Notes under the pieces: generated by a model | Database searches by the model: none | Told to the model about the DNA's origin: nothing | Seen by the model: the letters and a program-made list of their open reading frames with translations, nothing else | Shown: piece after piece, positions 34,734 to 43,348 of the stretch | Layout of the letters: every line of letters starts with the position of its first letter | Numbering within the stretch: the stretch's first letter is position 1 | Assembly: GCF_000243095.1 (NCBI RefSeq) | Contig: NZ_AHJE01000087.1 | Coordinates: 1-43,348 of the forward strand | Direction: 5' to 3' | Origin: Cupriavidus basilensis OR16 | GTDB lineage: Bacteria > Pseudomonadota > Gammaproteobacteria > Burkholderiales > Burkholderiaceae | DNA: 43,348 nt | Made by a program: the position numbers and the translations under genes

Positions 34734-36404
34734 ATGGATATCAAACGCACCATACTCTGGGTCATCTTCTCGATGGCCCTCGTGCTGCTCTACGACAACT
34801 GGCAGCGCGCCAACGGTCACCAGTCGATGTTCTTCCCGAGCGCGACGCAGCAGGCTCCGGCAACCGCAGGCGGCGCTTCGGCCCCGCAAGGCGACGTGCC
34901 CAAGGCCAATGCAGCGGCGGGCGCCGCCGCAGACGCCCCGGCGTCCGTGCCGGTCGCCGCGGCCCAGCCCAGCGGCGAGAAGATCGTGGTCAGCACCGAC
35001 GTGATGCGTGCCCAGATCGATACCGCCGGCGGCATCCTGACGCGCCTGGAACTGCTCAACCACAAAGAGCACGACGGCAAGCCGGTCGTGCTGTTCGAGC
35101 GTGACCAGACGCGCACCTATATGGCCCGTTCCGGCCTGATCGGTGGCGACCTGCCCAACCACACCACGGTGTTTACCGCTTCGGCGGGCCCGCGCGACCT
35201 GGCTGGCTCGGACAAGGTGGCGATCACGCTGACGGCGGAGAAGGACGGGGTCAAGCTGGACAAGACCTATACCTTCCACAAGGGCAGCTACGTTGTCGAC
35301 ACGAAATTTGCCGTGACCAACGACAGCGGCAAGCCGATCTCGCCGACGCTGTACATGGAACTGACGCGCGACGGCAGCAAGGTCGAGCAGTCGCAGTTCT
35401 ATAGCACCTTCACCGGCCCGGCCATCTACACCGACGCCGACAAGTACCACAAGATCACCTTCGACGACATCGGCAAGGGCAAGGCTTCGGTCCCCTCCGC
35501 CGGTACCAGCGGCTGGGTGGCGATGGTGCAGCATTACTTTGCCTCGGCGTGGATTCCGCAATCGGGCAAGGAGCACAGCTTCTACGTCGAGAAGATCGAC
35601 AACAACCTGTTCCGCGTGGGCGTGCAGCAGCCGCTGGGCGCGATTGCCCCGGGTGCCACGGTGACCACCGATGCGCGCCTGTTCGCCGGCCCGCAGGAAG
35701 AGCGCATGCTCGAGAAGATCACCCCGGGCCTGGAACTGGTGAAGGACTATGGCTGGCTGACCATCCTGGCCAAGCCGCTGTTCTGGCTGCTGGAGAAGCT
35801 GCATGGCTTCCTGGGCAACTGGGGCTGGTCGATCATCGGGCTGACCGTGCTGATCAAGCTGGTGTTCTTCCCGCTGTCGGCGGCTAGCTACAAGTCCATG
35901 GGCAAGATGAAGGACCTGCAGCCCCGCATGACCGCGATGCGCGAGCGCCACAAGGGCGATCCGCAGAAGATGAACCAGGAGATGATGGCGCTGTACCGCA
36001 CCGAGAAGGTCAACCCGCTCGGCGGCTGCCTGCCCATCGTGATCCAGATCCCGGTGTTCATCGCGCTGTACTGGGTGCTGCTGTCGTCGGTGGAAATGCG
36101 CGGCGCGCCGTGGCTGGGCTGGATCCATGACCTGTCGGTGCCGGATCCGTTCTACATCCTGCCGGTGCTGATGGCCGTGTCGATGTTCGTGCAGACCAAG
36201 CTGAACCCGACCCCGCCGGACCCCGTGCAGGCCAAGGTCATGATGATCATGCCGCTGGTGTTCTCGTTCATGTTCTTCTTCTTCCCGGCCGGCCTGGTGA
36301 TGTACTGGGTGACCAACAACGTCTTGTCGATCGCGCAGCAATGGCAGATCAACCGGATGCTGGGCAAGAGCAAGGCGAAAAACGCCGTGGTGGCCAAGGG
36401 CTGA
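34734..36404 (+). CDS. yidC: Membrane protein insertase YidC
   Basis: 556 residues from ATG 34734 (MDIKRTILWVIFSMALVLLY). The N-terminal anchor is followed by the large periplasmic domain (GEKIVVSTDVMRAQIDTAGG through KVAITLTAEKDGVKL) and the conserved five-helix insertase core: WLTILAKPLFWLLEKLHGFL, GWSIIGLTVLIKLVFFPLSA, LGGCLPIVIQIPVFIALYWV and the last helices MIMPLVFSFMFFFFPAGLVM. The conserved arginine of the hydrophilic groove lies in the tract SYKSMGKMKDLQPRMTAMRE or close by. It inserts membrane proteins alone or with SecYEG. Frame intact; a terminator follows at 36451-36480. The cysN insertion lies upstream, so expression may be affected. Confidence 0.97.
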   Translation: MDIKRTILWVIFSMALVLLYDNWQRANGHQSMFFPSATQQAPATAGGASAPQGDVPKANAAAGAAADAPASVPVAAAQPSGEKIVVSTDVMRAQIDTAGGILTRLELLNHKEHDGKPVVLFERDQTRTYMARSGLIGGDLPNHTTVFTASAGPRDLAGSDKVAITLTAEKDGVKLDKTYTFHKGSYVVDTKFAVTNDSGKPISPTLYMELTRDGSKVEQSQFYSTFTGPAIYTDADKYHKITFDDIGKGKASVPSAGTSGWVAMVQHYFASAWIPQSGKEHSFYVEKIDNNLFRVGVQQPLGAIAPGATVTTDARLFAGPQEERMLEKITPGLELVKDYGWLTILAKPLFWLLEKLHGFLGNWGWSIIGLTVLIKLVFFPLSAASYKSMGKMKDLQPRMTAMRERHKGDPQKMNQEMMALYRTEKVNPLGGCLPIVIQIPVFIALYWVLLSSVEMRGAPWLGWIHDLSVPDPFYILPVLMAVSMFVQTKLNPTPPDPVQAKVMMIMPLVFSFMFFFFPAGLVMYWVTNNVLSIAQQWQINRMLGKSKAKNAVVAKG

Positions 36405-36450
36405 GGTTGATGCCAGGGCCGGTGGGTGATGAACCTGCTGGCGAAAAAAG

Positions 36451-36480
36451 AGCCCGGTGCATGCACCGGGCTTTTTCTTT
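36451..36480. terminator. Terminator after yidC, perfect 22-bp palindrome
   Basis: AGCCCGGTGCA directly followed by its reverse complement TGCACCGGGCT (36451-36472), then TTTTCTTT; A-rich sequence on the other side makes it usable from both strands. It separates yidC (plus) from the transporter gene (minus). Confidence 0.9.
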
Positions 36481-36598
36481 GGGGCTAGCCGAATGTGCTC
36501 GACGAAGCCGACAAGATGCGCCAGAGCCGTTTGGAATGGCGAAGGTGTTTACTCCCCCTCCTCTCAGGGGGAGAGGGGAGCAAACCAGCGGGCGCTTT

Positions 36599-37915
36599 TC
36601 AATCCAGCCGCTTGCCCGCCGTCTCCCGCACCATCACCAAACCCGCCAGGGACGCTATCCCGCAGCCGATCACATACAAGGCCGGCGCGTTGCGGTTGCC
36701 GGTGAGATCGATCAGCCAGGTCGCGAGGAACTGCGCAAACCCGCCGAACACCAGCACGCCGATGCAGTAGACCACCGACAGGCCAGTGGCGCGAATCCGG
36801 CGGGGAAAGAGTTCGGTCAGCAGCACCACGGAGGGCACCGTGTTGAAGACCAGCGTCAGCGCCAGCAACGCCACCGCGGCCAGCAGCACCGGCAGCGACG
36901 GGTACGCGTTGATCAGCAGGAAGGCTGGGTAGATCAGCACCAGCATTGCCACGCGCGACCACAGGATGGCGGGCTTGCGGCCGACGCGGTCCGACAGGCG
37001 GCCGGCATAGGCGCATAGCGCCACTTGGACCAGCGCGGCCAGGCAGCCGGCGCCCATGCCGACCGACAGCGGCAGCTTGAGCACCGTCACCGCGTAGCTG
37101 GCCATGTAGTGCAGCACGATGTAGTTGGCGGAGGTGCCGCCGATGGTGATCAGCACGCCAGCCACCACCGCGCGGCCGTGGCCGAGGAATATTTCCGACA
37201 GGCCCGCGCGCTCGCTGGCGCCGCCGTGGGTGCCCGCCGTGGCGGACTCGGCGGTCTCATCCAGATGCCGGCGGATATAGAGGCCGACTGGAATCACCAG
37301 GATGCCGAGCAGGAAGGGCAGGCGCCAGCCCCAGCTTTCCAGCGCGGCGGCGGGCAGCGCGTTGGTCAGCAGCAGGCCTACCAGCGAGCCGAGCAACACG
37401 CTCACACCCTGGCTGAACAACTGCCAGCTGCCGAAGTAGCCGCGCGAGTTGTCGTCGGCGTACTCCATCAGCAGCGCGGTGGATGCGCCCATCTCGCCGC
37501 CGATGGCAAAGCCCTGCACCAACCGCGCCAGCACGATCAGCGCCGGCGCGAACAGGCCCACCTGGGCATAGGTGGGCGCCACCACGAACAGCGCGGAGCC
37601 CAGCCCCATCATCCACAGCGTCAGCGTCATGGCCGGCTTGCGGCCAACGCGGTCGGCGTACAGGCCGATCAGCACGCCGCCCAGCGGCCGCGCCACAAAG
37701 CCCACGCCGAAGGTCGCCAGCGACAGCATCAGTTGCCCGAGCGCGCCTTGCACCGGGAAGTACAGCCGGCCGATCATCACGGCGAAGAAGCTGTAGACGG
37801 TGAAGTCGTAGAACTCGAGCCCGTTGCCGATGGTGATGGCGGCGATCGCGCGGCGCGTGGGCGCGGGCAGGGCGGGCGCGAGGGCTAGCGCCTGCGCCGG
37901 TGCGGTGGTGGACAT
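36599..37915 (-). CDS. MFS transporter of the MHS (metabolite:H+ symporter) family
   Basis: 438 residues with about 12 membrane helices. The signature after helix 2 (FVARPLGGVLIGLYADRVGR) and its repeat in the second half (CAYAGRLSDRVGRKPAILW), together with NGLEFYDFTVYSFFAVMIGR at the start, place it in the MHS group with ShiA, ProP and KgtP. It should import a small organic acid or amino-acid-like compound with protons. AAGGAGACC precedes ATG 37915, the same leader as the M20 gene 86 bases upstream, so the two form an operon: uptake followed by hydrolysis of an N-acyl or amide compound. The divergent LysR gene is the likely regulator. Confidence 0.9.
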   Translation of the reverse strand: MSTTAPAQALALAPALPAPTRRAIAAITIGNGLEFYDFTVYSFFAVMIGRLYFPVQGALGQLMLSLATFGVGFVARPLGGVLIGLYADRVGRKPAMTLTLWMMGLGSALFVVAPTYAQVGLFAPALIVLARLVQGFAIGGEMGASTALLMEYADDNSRGYFGSWQLFSQGVSVLLGSLVGLLLTNALPAAALESWGWRLPFLLGILVIPVGLYIRRHLDETAESATAGTHGGASERAGLSEIFLGHGRAVVAGVLITIGGTSANYIVLHYMASYAVTVLKLPLSVGMGAGCLAALVQVALCAYAGRLSDRVGRKPAILWSRVAMLVLIYPAFLLINAYPSLPVLLAAVALLALTLVFNTVPSVVLLTELFPRRIRATGLSVVYCIGVLVFGGFAQFLATWLIDLTGNRNAPALYVIGCGIASLAGLVMVRETAGKRLD

Positions 37916-38001
37916 GGTCCGGTCTCCTTGAATCGTTATTCGCGTTTTCGTTATTGGTTATTGCCGGGCATGCGCCCGGTCCTGCCCGTGCGCGGCGCGG
38001 C

Positions 38002-39181
38002 TCAGGCCAGGAAGCGCTCGGCCAGCTTGACCCAGTAGGTGGCGCCCAGCGGCAGGCAGGCGTCGTTGAAGTCGTAGCCGGGGTTGTGCACCATGCAACC
38101 GCCTTCGCCATCACCGTTGCCGATGATCAGGTAGCAGCCGGGGCGCTGCTCCAGCAGGAAGGCGAAGTCCTCGCTGCCGGTGAGCGGCACCATGTTGTCG
38201 ATCAGGCCTGCGTCGCCCAGCCATTCGCGCGCCACTTCGCGGGCCAGTTCCGTTTCGGCGGGATGGTTGACCAGCACCGGATAGCGGCGGTCGTAATCGA
38301 CCTCGGCGCGCGCGCCGAAGCTCTCTGCCTGTGCGTGCGCCAGCGCGGTGATGCGGGTCTGCAGCAGGTCGCGCACCTCGGCCTTGAGCGCGCGCACGGA
38401 CAGCCGCATCTCGGCGGTGTCGGGAATCACATTGGGCGCCTTGCCGGCCTGGATGGCGCCGACCGTGACGATGGCCATGTCGAGCGGGTTGACGTTGCGG
38501 GACACCACGCTTTGCAGCGCCATCACCATGGAGGCGCACACCACCACCGGATCGATCGCCTTGTGCGGCATCGCGCCGTGGCCGCCGCGCCCGCTCACGC
38601 GGATGGTGACGGTATCGGACGAGGCCATGAATGGGCCGGGCAGGAAACCGAACTTGCCGACTGGATGGCCGGGCATATTGTGCAAGGCGAACACGGCGTC
38701 GCAGGGGAACAGCGTGAACAGGCCGTCGTTCATCATTTCACGGGCGCCGCCCATGCCTTCCTCGGCGGGCTGGAAGATCAGGTGCAGCGTGCCCTTGAAG
38801 GGCTTGTGCTCGGCCAGGGTACCTGGCGGCGGCGAGCAGGGTGGCGGTATGGCCGTCGTGCCCGCAGGCGTGCATCTTGCCGTCGAGCTTGCTGGCGTAG
38901 GGCAGGCCGGTGGCTTCCTGGATCGGTAGCGCGTCCATGTCGGCGCGCAGGCCCAGCGCGCGGCCCTCGCCGTTGCGCAGCGTGCCAAGCACGCCGGTGC
39001 CGCCCAGGCCGCGATGCACCGCGTAGCCCCAGGCCTGCAGGCACTCCGCTACCAGGTCGCTGGTGACGAATTCCTCGAAGCCGAGCTCGGGATGCGAGTG
39101 GATGCGGTGGCGCAAGGCCACCATCTCGGCTTCGATGGCGCGGATGCCGGGCAATACAGGGGATTGGGTGGCTTGCAGCAT
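38002..39181 (-). CDS. M20-family amidohydrolase (hippurate hydrolase or N-acyl amino acid hydrolase type), frameshifted
   Basis: About 392 residues if repaired. The N-terminal frame (MLQATQSPVLPGIRAIEAEM) contains GLRADMDALPIQE and the metal-site motif HACGHDGHTA (residues 104-113). The C-terminal frame carries LIFQPAEEGMGGAREM, GRGGHGAMPHKAIDP and PLTGSEDFAFLL, all standard for the peptidase M20D group. The frames meet at about 38818, where CCAGGGT replaces an expected CCAGGT: one extra G. Removal gives AAARYLAEHKPFKGTLHLIF. The enzyme would use two metal ions to split N-acyl amino acids. AAGGAGACC stands before ATG 39181. Error or decay cannot be separated here. Confidence 0.87.
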
Positions 39182-39287
39182 GACGGTCTCCTTGTGGGTG
39201 CCGGGTGGCCAACGCCTTGCCGGCGGCGCCCCCGTGGAACAGGAACCGATCATAGGCAGCGTCCAATCGCCGCGGGAAGCCGCAATC

Positions 39288-39314
39288 TTGTTATCCTGAC
39301 AACCGTTGGTTGTC
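39288..39314. promoter_or_regulatory. Candidate LysR operator between the M20 and LysR genes
   Basis: Two overlapping inverted repeats: TTGT-N7-ACAA (39288-39302), which contains the T-N11-A form of LysR boxes, and GACAACC-GTT-GGTTGTC (39298-39314), perfect over seven bases. They lie in the 174-base divergent gap, 42 bases before the LysR start. Confidence 0.5.
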
Positions 39315-39355
39315 CCCACGGCCCGGCCCACACCGCCGCCTATTTCGCGCGAGCC

Positions 39356-40309
39356 ATGAAACTCCATCAATTGCAGGCTTTGGTTGCGGTTGCCGACGCC
39401 GGCAGCATCCGTGCCGCCGCGCGCCTGCTGGGCCACTCCCAGGCGGCGGTGACCAAGGCGCTGCGCGAACTGGAAGCGGAGCAGCGGCTGGCTCTGCTGC
39501 TGCGCACCGCGGGCGGCGTTGGCTTCACGGAGACGGGGCACCGGCTGCTGGGCCACGCCCGCCTGGTGGTCGGCCAGCTTGACCGCGCCAACGCGGAACT
39601 GGCGGAGCTACGCGGCGAGGTGGGCGGGCGGCTGTCGATCGGCGTCACGCCCTGGGTCATGCTGACGTTCTTGTCCGAGGCGATGCTGCATTTCCGGGAG
39701 CGCATGCCGGAGGTGCAGCTTGAAGTGTTCGAGGGCCTGACGGCGGTGGCGCTGCCGCGCCTGCGCGAGGGCCTGCTCGATTTTGTGGTGGGCCCGTTCA
39801 CGCCGACCATGTCGGGCCAGGAGTTCGACTGCGAGCTGCTGCTCGCCTACGACTCCCGCGTGGTGGCCAGCCGCGGCCACCCCTGCGCTGGCAAGACCTC
39901 GCTGCATCAGCTGCTGGACCAGGACTGGGTGGTGAACTACACGCCCGCCACCTATCCCGCGATGATGCAGAACCTGTTCTGGCAACACGGCGCCGACATC
40001 GAGCCGCGCCATCTGCATCGCGCCCATTCGACCTCGTTGCTGCTGGAGATGGTGCGGCATGCGGGCATGATCACCTATTGCCCGCGGCCGCTGATGTTTA
40101 CCGACGCGCTGCGCGGCTGGGTGCAGGCGGTGCCGGTGGCCGAGCGCTTCGAAACCAGCCAGCTCGGCATCATCGCGCGCCGCAGCGCGATGCGTGGCGC
40201 GGCCGCGCAGTGCTTCGTGGATTGCCTGCTGGCGGTGATCCGGCGGCGCGCCCGTTCCGCTGCGTCGGCGGATCGTGAGTTGTTCGATTTGCTGACGCTG
40301 TTGTTCTGA
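39356..40309 (+). CDS. LysR-type transcriptional regulator
   Basis: 317 residues from ATG 39356. The helix-turn-helix is MKLHQLQALVAVADAGSIRA, AARLLGHSQAAVTKALRELE; the effector domain follows (GRLSIGVTPWVML through LLLEMVRHAGMITYCPRPLM). Lengths and order are standard. It is divergent from the M20-transporter operon and most likely controls it in response to a substrate or product of that pathway; the ligand is unknown. A longer upstream frame (from 39014) would overlap the M20 gene and is not used. Confidence 0.93.
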   Translation: MKLHQLQALVAVADAGSIRAAARLLGHSQAAVTKALRELEAEQRLALLLRTAGGVGFTETGHRLLGHARLVVGQLDRANAELAELRGEVGGRLSIGVTPWVMLTFLSEAMLHFRERMPEVQLEVFEGLTAVALPRLREGLLDFVVGPFTPTMSGQEFDCELLLAYDSRVVASRGHPCAGKTSLHQLLDQDWVVNYTPATYPAMMQNLFWQHGADIEPRHLHRAHSTSLLLEMVRHAGMITYCPRPLMFTDALRGWVQAVPVAERFETSQLGIIARRSAMRGAAAQCFVDCLLAVIRRRARSAASADRELFDLLTLLF

Positions 40310-40377
40310 GCCGCCCAGACCCGTGGCTGCCCGTTCTTTGCCGGGCACGCCGCCTCGATGCCGCGGCCGGACGCCGC

Positions 40378-40815
40378 TCAGGCCAGGTCGAGCACGCTCA
40401 TGGTGGCGTTGAAGCGGCTGACCAGCACCCGCTCGCCGTGCACGCTGGCGAAGACATCGGCCTCGACCACGATGATCGCGCGGCCGGATTTCAATACGTC
40501 GGCGCGGCAGGTCAGGCGATCGCTGCGGGCGGCGCGTAGCAGGTTGATCTTGAATTCGGCGGTGACGACATGGCGCCCGGCATCGAGCATGGTGGTGGCG
40601 GCCGCGCCGGCGGTGTGGTCGGCGATGGTGGCTTGCACGCCGGCATGGACGATGCCGCCATGCTGCAGGTGACGGGGCGTGACCAGCAGTTCGCTCTCGC
40701 ACCAGCCCGGCCCGCAATCCACCAGCCGGATGCCCACGTCCGCGACAAAGGCGGCCTGACGAAAGCCGGCCTCGATGGTGTCCCGCAGCAAAAGCCGTTC
40801 TTGTTCGGTGGACAT
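40378..40815 (-). CDS. PaaI-like hotdog thioesterase
   Basis: 145 residues with the hotdog-fold pattern ESELLVTPRHLQHGGIVHAG, then VQATIADHTAGAAATTM and GRHVVTAEFKINLLRAARSD. The HGGxxHAG helix and the aspartate in ADHTAG are the usual active-site region. Family members hydrolyse acyl-CoA thioesters such as phenylacetyl-CoA derivatives; the substrate here is not evident. AGGAGGAG precedes ATG 40815. It is convergent with the LysR gene and has no operon partner. Confidence 0.88.
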   Translation of the reverse strand: MSTEQERLLLRDTIEAGFRQAAFVADVGIRLVDCGPGWCESELLVTPRHLQHGGIVHAGVQATIADHTAGAAATTMLDAGRHVVTAEFKINLLRAARSDRLTCRADVLKSGRAIIVVEADVFASVHGERVLVSRFNATMSVLDLA

Positions 40816-41052
40816 GGCGCTGCTCCTCCTACTAGGGTTAGGTACGGGTCAGGTACGGCTTGGTGATGCTGGATCAGCGCGGCCGGCTGGCGTTGCCAGC
40901 ACCCATTGCAACCCGAAGCGCTCAGGCTGTCAATGGAGTGCGGCGCAACCGGCACAATCGCCTACACTGGATAGACGTGCCCTGAAACGTGCCATGAACC
41001 TGGCCTTCGCAAGATCACGTTGTTCCGGTAGATACGCCAACGCCGATACGCC

Positions 41053-41927
41053 ATGCGCGCTGCCAACCTTCCCATCCAGTTGCACCCTCGCATGGGCGCT
41101 ATTGACGCCTTCATCGCGCTCGGCGATGCGGGCCTGGTGGCGATTGCCGATCAGCTGGATGCCTTGCACCGGCGCGACCATCCCGATGATGTGCATGCGT
41201 TGCGCGTGGCGGTGCGGCATCTGCGCGCCGTGTGCTGGGCATTTGCCCCGGCCTGCCCAAGGCCATCCGCGCGCGCTGGGATGATTGCTTGCGGCGGCTG
41301 GCGCAGGCCGCCGGCGATGTGCGCGACTGGGACGTGTTCATCAGCGAGACCTTGCGGCCGGCGCTGGACTTGCAGCCGGAGGATCCGGTGCTGCTGGCGG
41401 TGCATGACACCGCGATCACGCGCCGCCACTACGCACGCGCCACCATGCTGGCGCAGCTCACCGAACACCAGCACTGGCCGCTGCCCGTGCTGCACCGCGA
41501 CCTCACGCACCTGGGCAATGGCGGCGCGCAGCGGGCGGGCCCCGCCGCGCAGGAGCGGCTGGCGGTGTTCGCACGCCGGCGGGTGCGCCGCGCACGCAAG
41601 CGCGTGAAGGCGCTGGCGCGCGCCGCGCGCTCGGAAGACCTGACCCGCGTGCATCGCTTTCGCATTGTCAGCAAGCGGCTGCGCTACGTGATCGAGGCCC
41701 TGAAGCCGGTACTGGCCAAGCGCTATGCCAAACGCCTGCACGGCAAGCTGGTGAAGCGGCAGGGCAGCCTGGGCGGCCTGATCGACGGCGCGGTGGCACG
41801 CCGCCTGATGATGGCGTGCCTGGAAATGCCCGCGGCGGATGCGGTGCGTGCGCCGGGTGCGCCGGGTGCGCCGGAAGCGCCAGGTGCCAAGGTTGCGCCG
41901 GATCGATCTGCGACAATATCGCCATGA
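41053..41927 (+). CDS. CHAD-domain protein, frameshifted
   Basis: CHAD domains (conserved histidine alpha-helical) bind polyphosphate. The first frame gives MRAANLPIQLHPRMGAIDAF and the signature HALRVAVRHLRAVCWAFAP; the second continues GLPKAIRARWDDCLRRLAQA, RDWDVF and the second half signature VHRFRIVSKRLRYVIEALKP. The break is at about 41240-41255, in a C/G-rich run (TTTGCCCCGGCCTG), and one additional G would join the frames as WAFAPGLPK. A G-A-P rich tail (VRAPGAPGAPEAPGA) ends the protein. About 290 residues in total. The stop overlaps the mnmE start by four bases (ATGA), so the two genes are likely coupled. The ATG 41053 has no clear ribosome-binding site. Confidence 0.8.
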
Positions 41928-43348
41928 CTGCCACCACCGCCATGACCGCAACCGACTCCCTCCAGCCTCGCACCGCTCACGCCACCCCCATCGCCGCCAT
42001 TGCCACCGCGCCCGGGCGCGGCGGCATCGGCGTGGTGCGCGTGTCCGGCCCCGATGTGAGCGCGATTGCGCAGGCCGTGTGCGGCCAGGCGCTGAAAGCC
42101 CGCCACGCCACCTACCTGCCGTTCCTGGATACGCACGGCAAGGCGATCGACCACGGCCTGGCGCTGTACTTCCCCGCGCCGCACTCATACACCGGCGAAG
42201 AGGTGCTGGAGTTGCAGGGCCACGGCGGCCCGGTGGTAATGCAGATGCTGCTGGCGCGCTGCCTGGATGCCGGCCGCGGGATTGGCCTGCGCGTGGCCGA
42301 GCCCGGCGAGTTCACGCGCCGCGCCTTCCTGAATGACAAGCTCGACCTGGCCCAGGCGGAAGCCGTGGCCGACCTGATCGAGGCCAGCACCGAAGCCGCC
42401 GCGCGCTCGGCCGCGCGCTCCATGGAGGGCGTGTTCTCCGACGCCATCCGCGCGCTGGTGGAGCAGGTGATCCACCTGCGCATGCTGGTGGAAGCCACGC
42501 TGGATTTCCCCGAGGAAGAGATCGACTTCCTCGAAGCCTCCAACGCGCGCGGCCAGCTGGCCAATATCCGCGATACGCTGTGCGGCGTGCTGGCGCAAGC
42601 CAAGCAAGGCTCGCTGCTGCGCGAGGGCTTGTCAGTGGTACTGGCGGGGCAGCCCAATGTGGGCAAGTCGTCGCTGCTCAACGCGCTGGCCGGCGCGGAG
42701 CTCGCCATCGTCACGCCGATCCCCGGCACCACGCGCGACCGCGTGCGCGAGACCATCCAGATCGAAGGCATCCCGCTGCATATCATCGACACCGCCGGCC
42801 TGCGCGAAGACGCCACCGACGAAGTCGAGCGCATCGGCATCGAGCGCACCTGGGAAGCCGTGGGCCGCGCCGACCTGGTGCTGCACCTGGTGGACGCGGC
42901 CGACTACGTGGAACACGGCCTGTCGGAGATCGACGACGCCATCGACGACCGCCTCTCCGGCCACTTGCCCCCGGGCTCGCCGATCCTGCGCGTGGTCAAC
43001 AAGATCGACCTGGCGCCCATGGTCGGCGAGCACCACTTCGGCACCGATCGCCCGCACGTGGTAGCCGCCATCGGCCCGAACCCCGCCGAGGTATGGATCT
43101 CCGCGCGCACCGGCGCCGGCATCGACCTGCTGCGCGGCCAGCTGCTGCGGCTGGTGGGCTGGCAATCGGGCAACGAAGGCACCTTCCTCGCGCGCGAGCG
43201 GCACCTCACCGCGCTGCGCAACGCGCAATCGCACCTGGACCTGGCCGAAGAACGCGCCGCGCAGCAAGCACAGGCGCTGGACCTGTTCGCGGAAGAACTG
43301 CGCCTGGCGCAGGACCATCTCAACAGCATCACCGGCGAGTTCAGCAGC
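41924..43348 (+). CDS. mnmE: tRNA uridine-5-carboxymethylaminomethyl GTPase MnmE, 3' end missing
   Basis: 475 codons in the window, open at the right edge. The N-terminal tetrahydrofolate-binding domain starts TPIAAIATAPGRGGIGVVRV and contains HGGPVVMQMLL and GEFTRRAFLNDKLDLAQAEA. The inserted G domain has G1 GQPNVGKSS, G2 GTTRD, G3 DTAGL and G4 NKID. The helical domain continues to LNSITGEFSS at the edge; the last 20 or so residues with the conserved CIGK end lie outside. With MnmG it modifies the wobble uridine of certain tRNAs. Start 41924 overlaps the CHAD stop; ATG 41942 is an equally possible start. This is the normal last gene of the rpmH-to-mnmE set, separated here from yidC by five other genes. 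Confidence 0.97.
   Translation, partial: MTATTAMTATDSLQPRTAHATPIAAIATAPGRGGIGVVRVSGPDVSAIAQAVCGQALKARHATYLPFLDTHGKAIDHGLALYFPAPHSYTGEEVLELQGHGGPVVMQMLLARCLDAGRGIGLRVAEPGEFTRRAFLNDKLDLAQAEAVADLIEASTEAAARSAARSMEGVFSDAIRALVEQVIHLRMLVEATLDFPEEEIDFLEASNARGQLANIRDTLCGVLAQAKQGSLLREGLSVVLAGQPNVGKSSLLNALAGAELAIVTPIPGTTRDRVRETIQIEGIPLHIIDTAGLREDATDEVERIGIERTWEAVGRADLVLHLVDAADYVEHGLSEIDDAIDDRLSGHLPPGSPILRVVNKIDLAPMVGEHHFGTDRPHVVAAIGPNPAEVWISARTGAGIDLLRGQLLRLVGWQSGNEGTFLARERHLTALRNAQSHLDLAEERAAQQAQALDLFAEELRLAQDHLNSITGEFSS

Noticed and set aside
34686..36341. Minus-strand open frame of 551 codons
   Set aside because: Antisense to yidC; composition-driven.
39014..39355. Longer start for the LysR gene
   Set aside because: Would overlap the M20 gene and add residues before a complete helix-turn-helix start at MKLHQLQALV.

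Overview
The window looks like the replication-origin region of the main chromosome of a Cupriavidus-like betaproteobacterium (Burkholderiaceae). The evidence is the divergent arrangement of gyrB, dnaN and dnaA (minus strand) against rpmH, rnpA, yidD, yidC and mnmE (plus strand), DnaA, RnpA and YidC sequences of that type, and high GC with strong codon bias. Long antisense reading frames occur throughout and are by-products of that composition.

Layout. (1) 1-9757, minus strand: a two-partner secretion locus. In transcription order it holds a short FHA-type exoprotein, an FhaC/ShlB-type outer-membrane transporter, a periplasmic parvulin-fold protein, and a long FHA-type exoprotein that leaves the window. 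(2) 10526-16451: a GAF-PAS-GGDEF-EAL protein, an exported dienelactone-hydrolase-like enzyme, a decayed LysR gene, a DHCW-type cupin and two poorly known proteins. (3) 16796-21218, minus: an SF1 helicase fused to a RelE/ParE-like N-terminus and C-terminal ankyrin repeats, then three paralogous small helical proteins. (4) 21558-25223: a small putative DNA-binding protein, a broken membrane-protein gene, and a C-protein-controlled type II restriction-modification system (convergent M and R genes, a C gene and a well-formed C-box). (5) 25692-33559: gyrB, dnaN, dnaA, oriC, rpmH and rnpA. (6) 33579-36404: yidD and yidC, split by a foreign cysD/cysN fragment lying between perfect 188-bp direct repeats. 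(7) 36599-43348: an MHS-family transporter and M20 amidohydrolase with a divergent LysR regulator, a PaaI-like thioesterase, a CHAD gene and mnmE (3' end missing).

A striking property of the whole window is the number of frame-breaking events. There are single-base indels in the long exoprotein, the DUF6216-like gene, the M20 gene and the CHAD gene, and a further frame break in the decayed LysR gene. There are short tandem duplications in gyrB (16 bp) and in a small paralogue (17 bp), plus the yidD-cysN chimera. Because gyrB is essential, at least some of these are probably sequencing or assembly errors, and the reader should treat the broken genes accordingly.

The strongest leads are: the yidD/cysN insertion; the parvulin-fold protein that lacks both signature histidines inside the secretion locus; the in-frame pentapeptide-repeat tail beyond its stop codon; the C-box plus a matching half-site at the methyltransferase start; the perfect 12-bp hairpin with a T-run inside the 5' part of rnpA; and the toxin-fold/helicase/ankyrin fusion next to a tandem family of small proteins.
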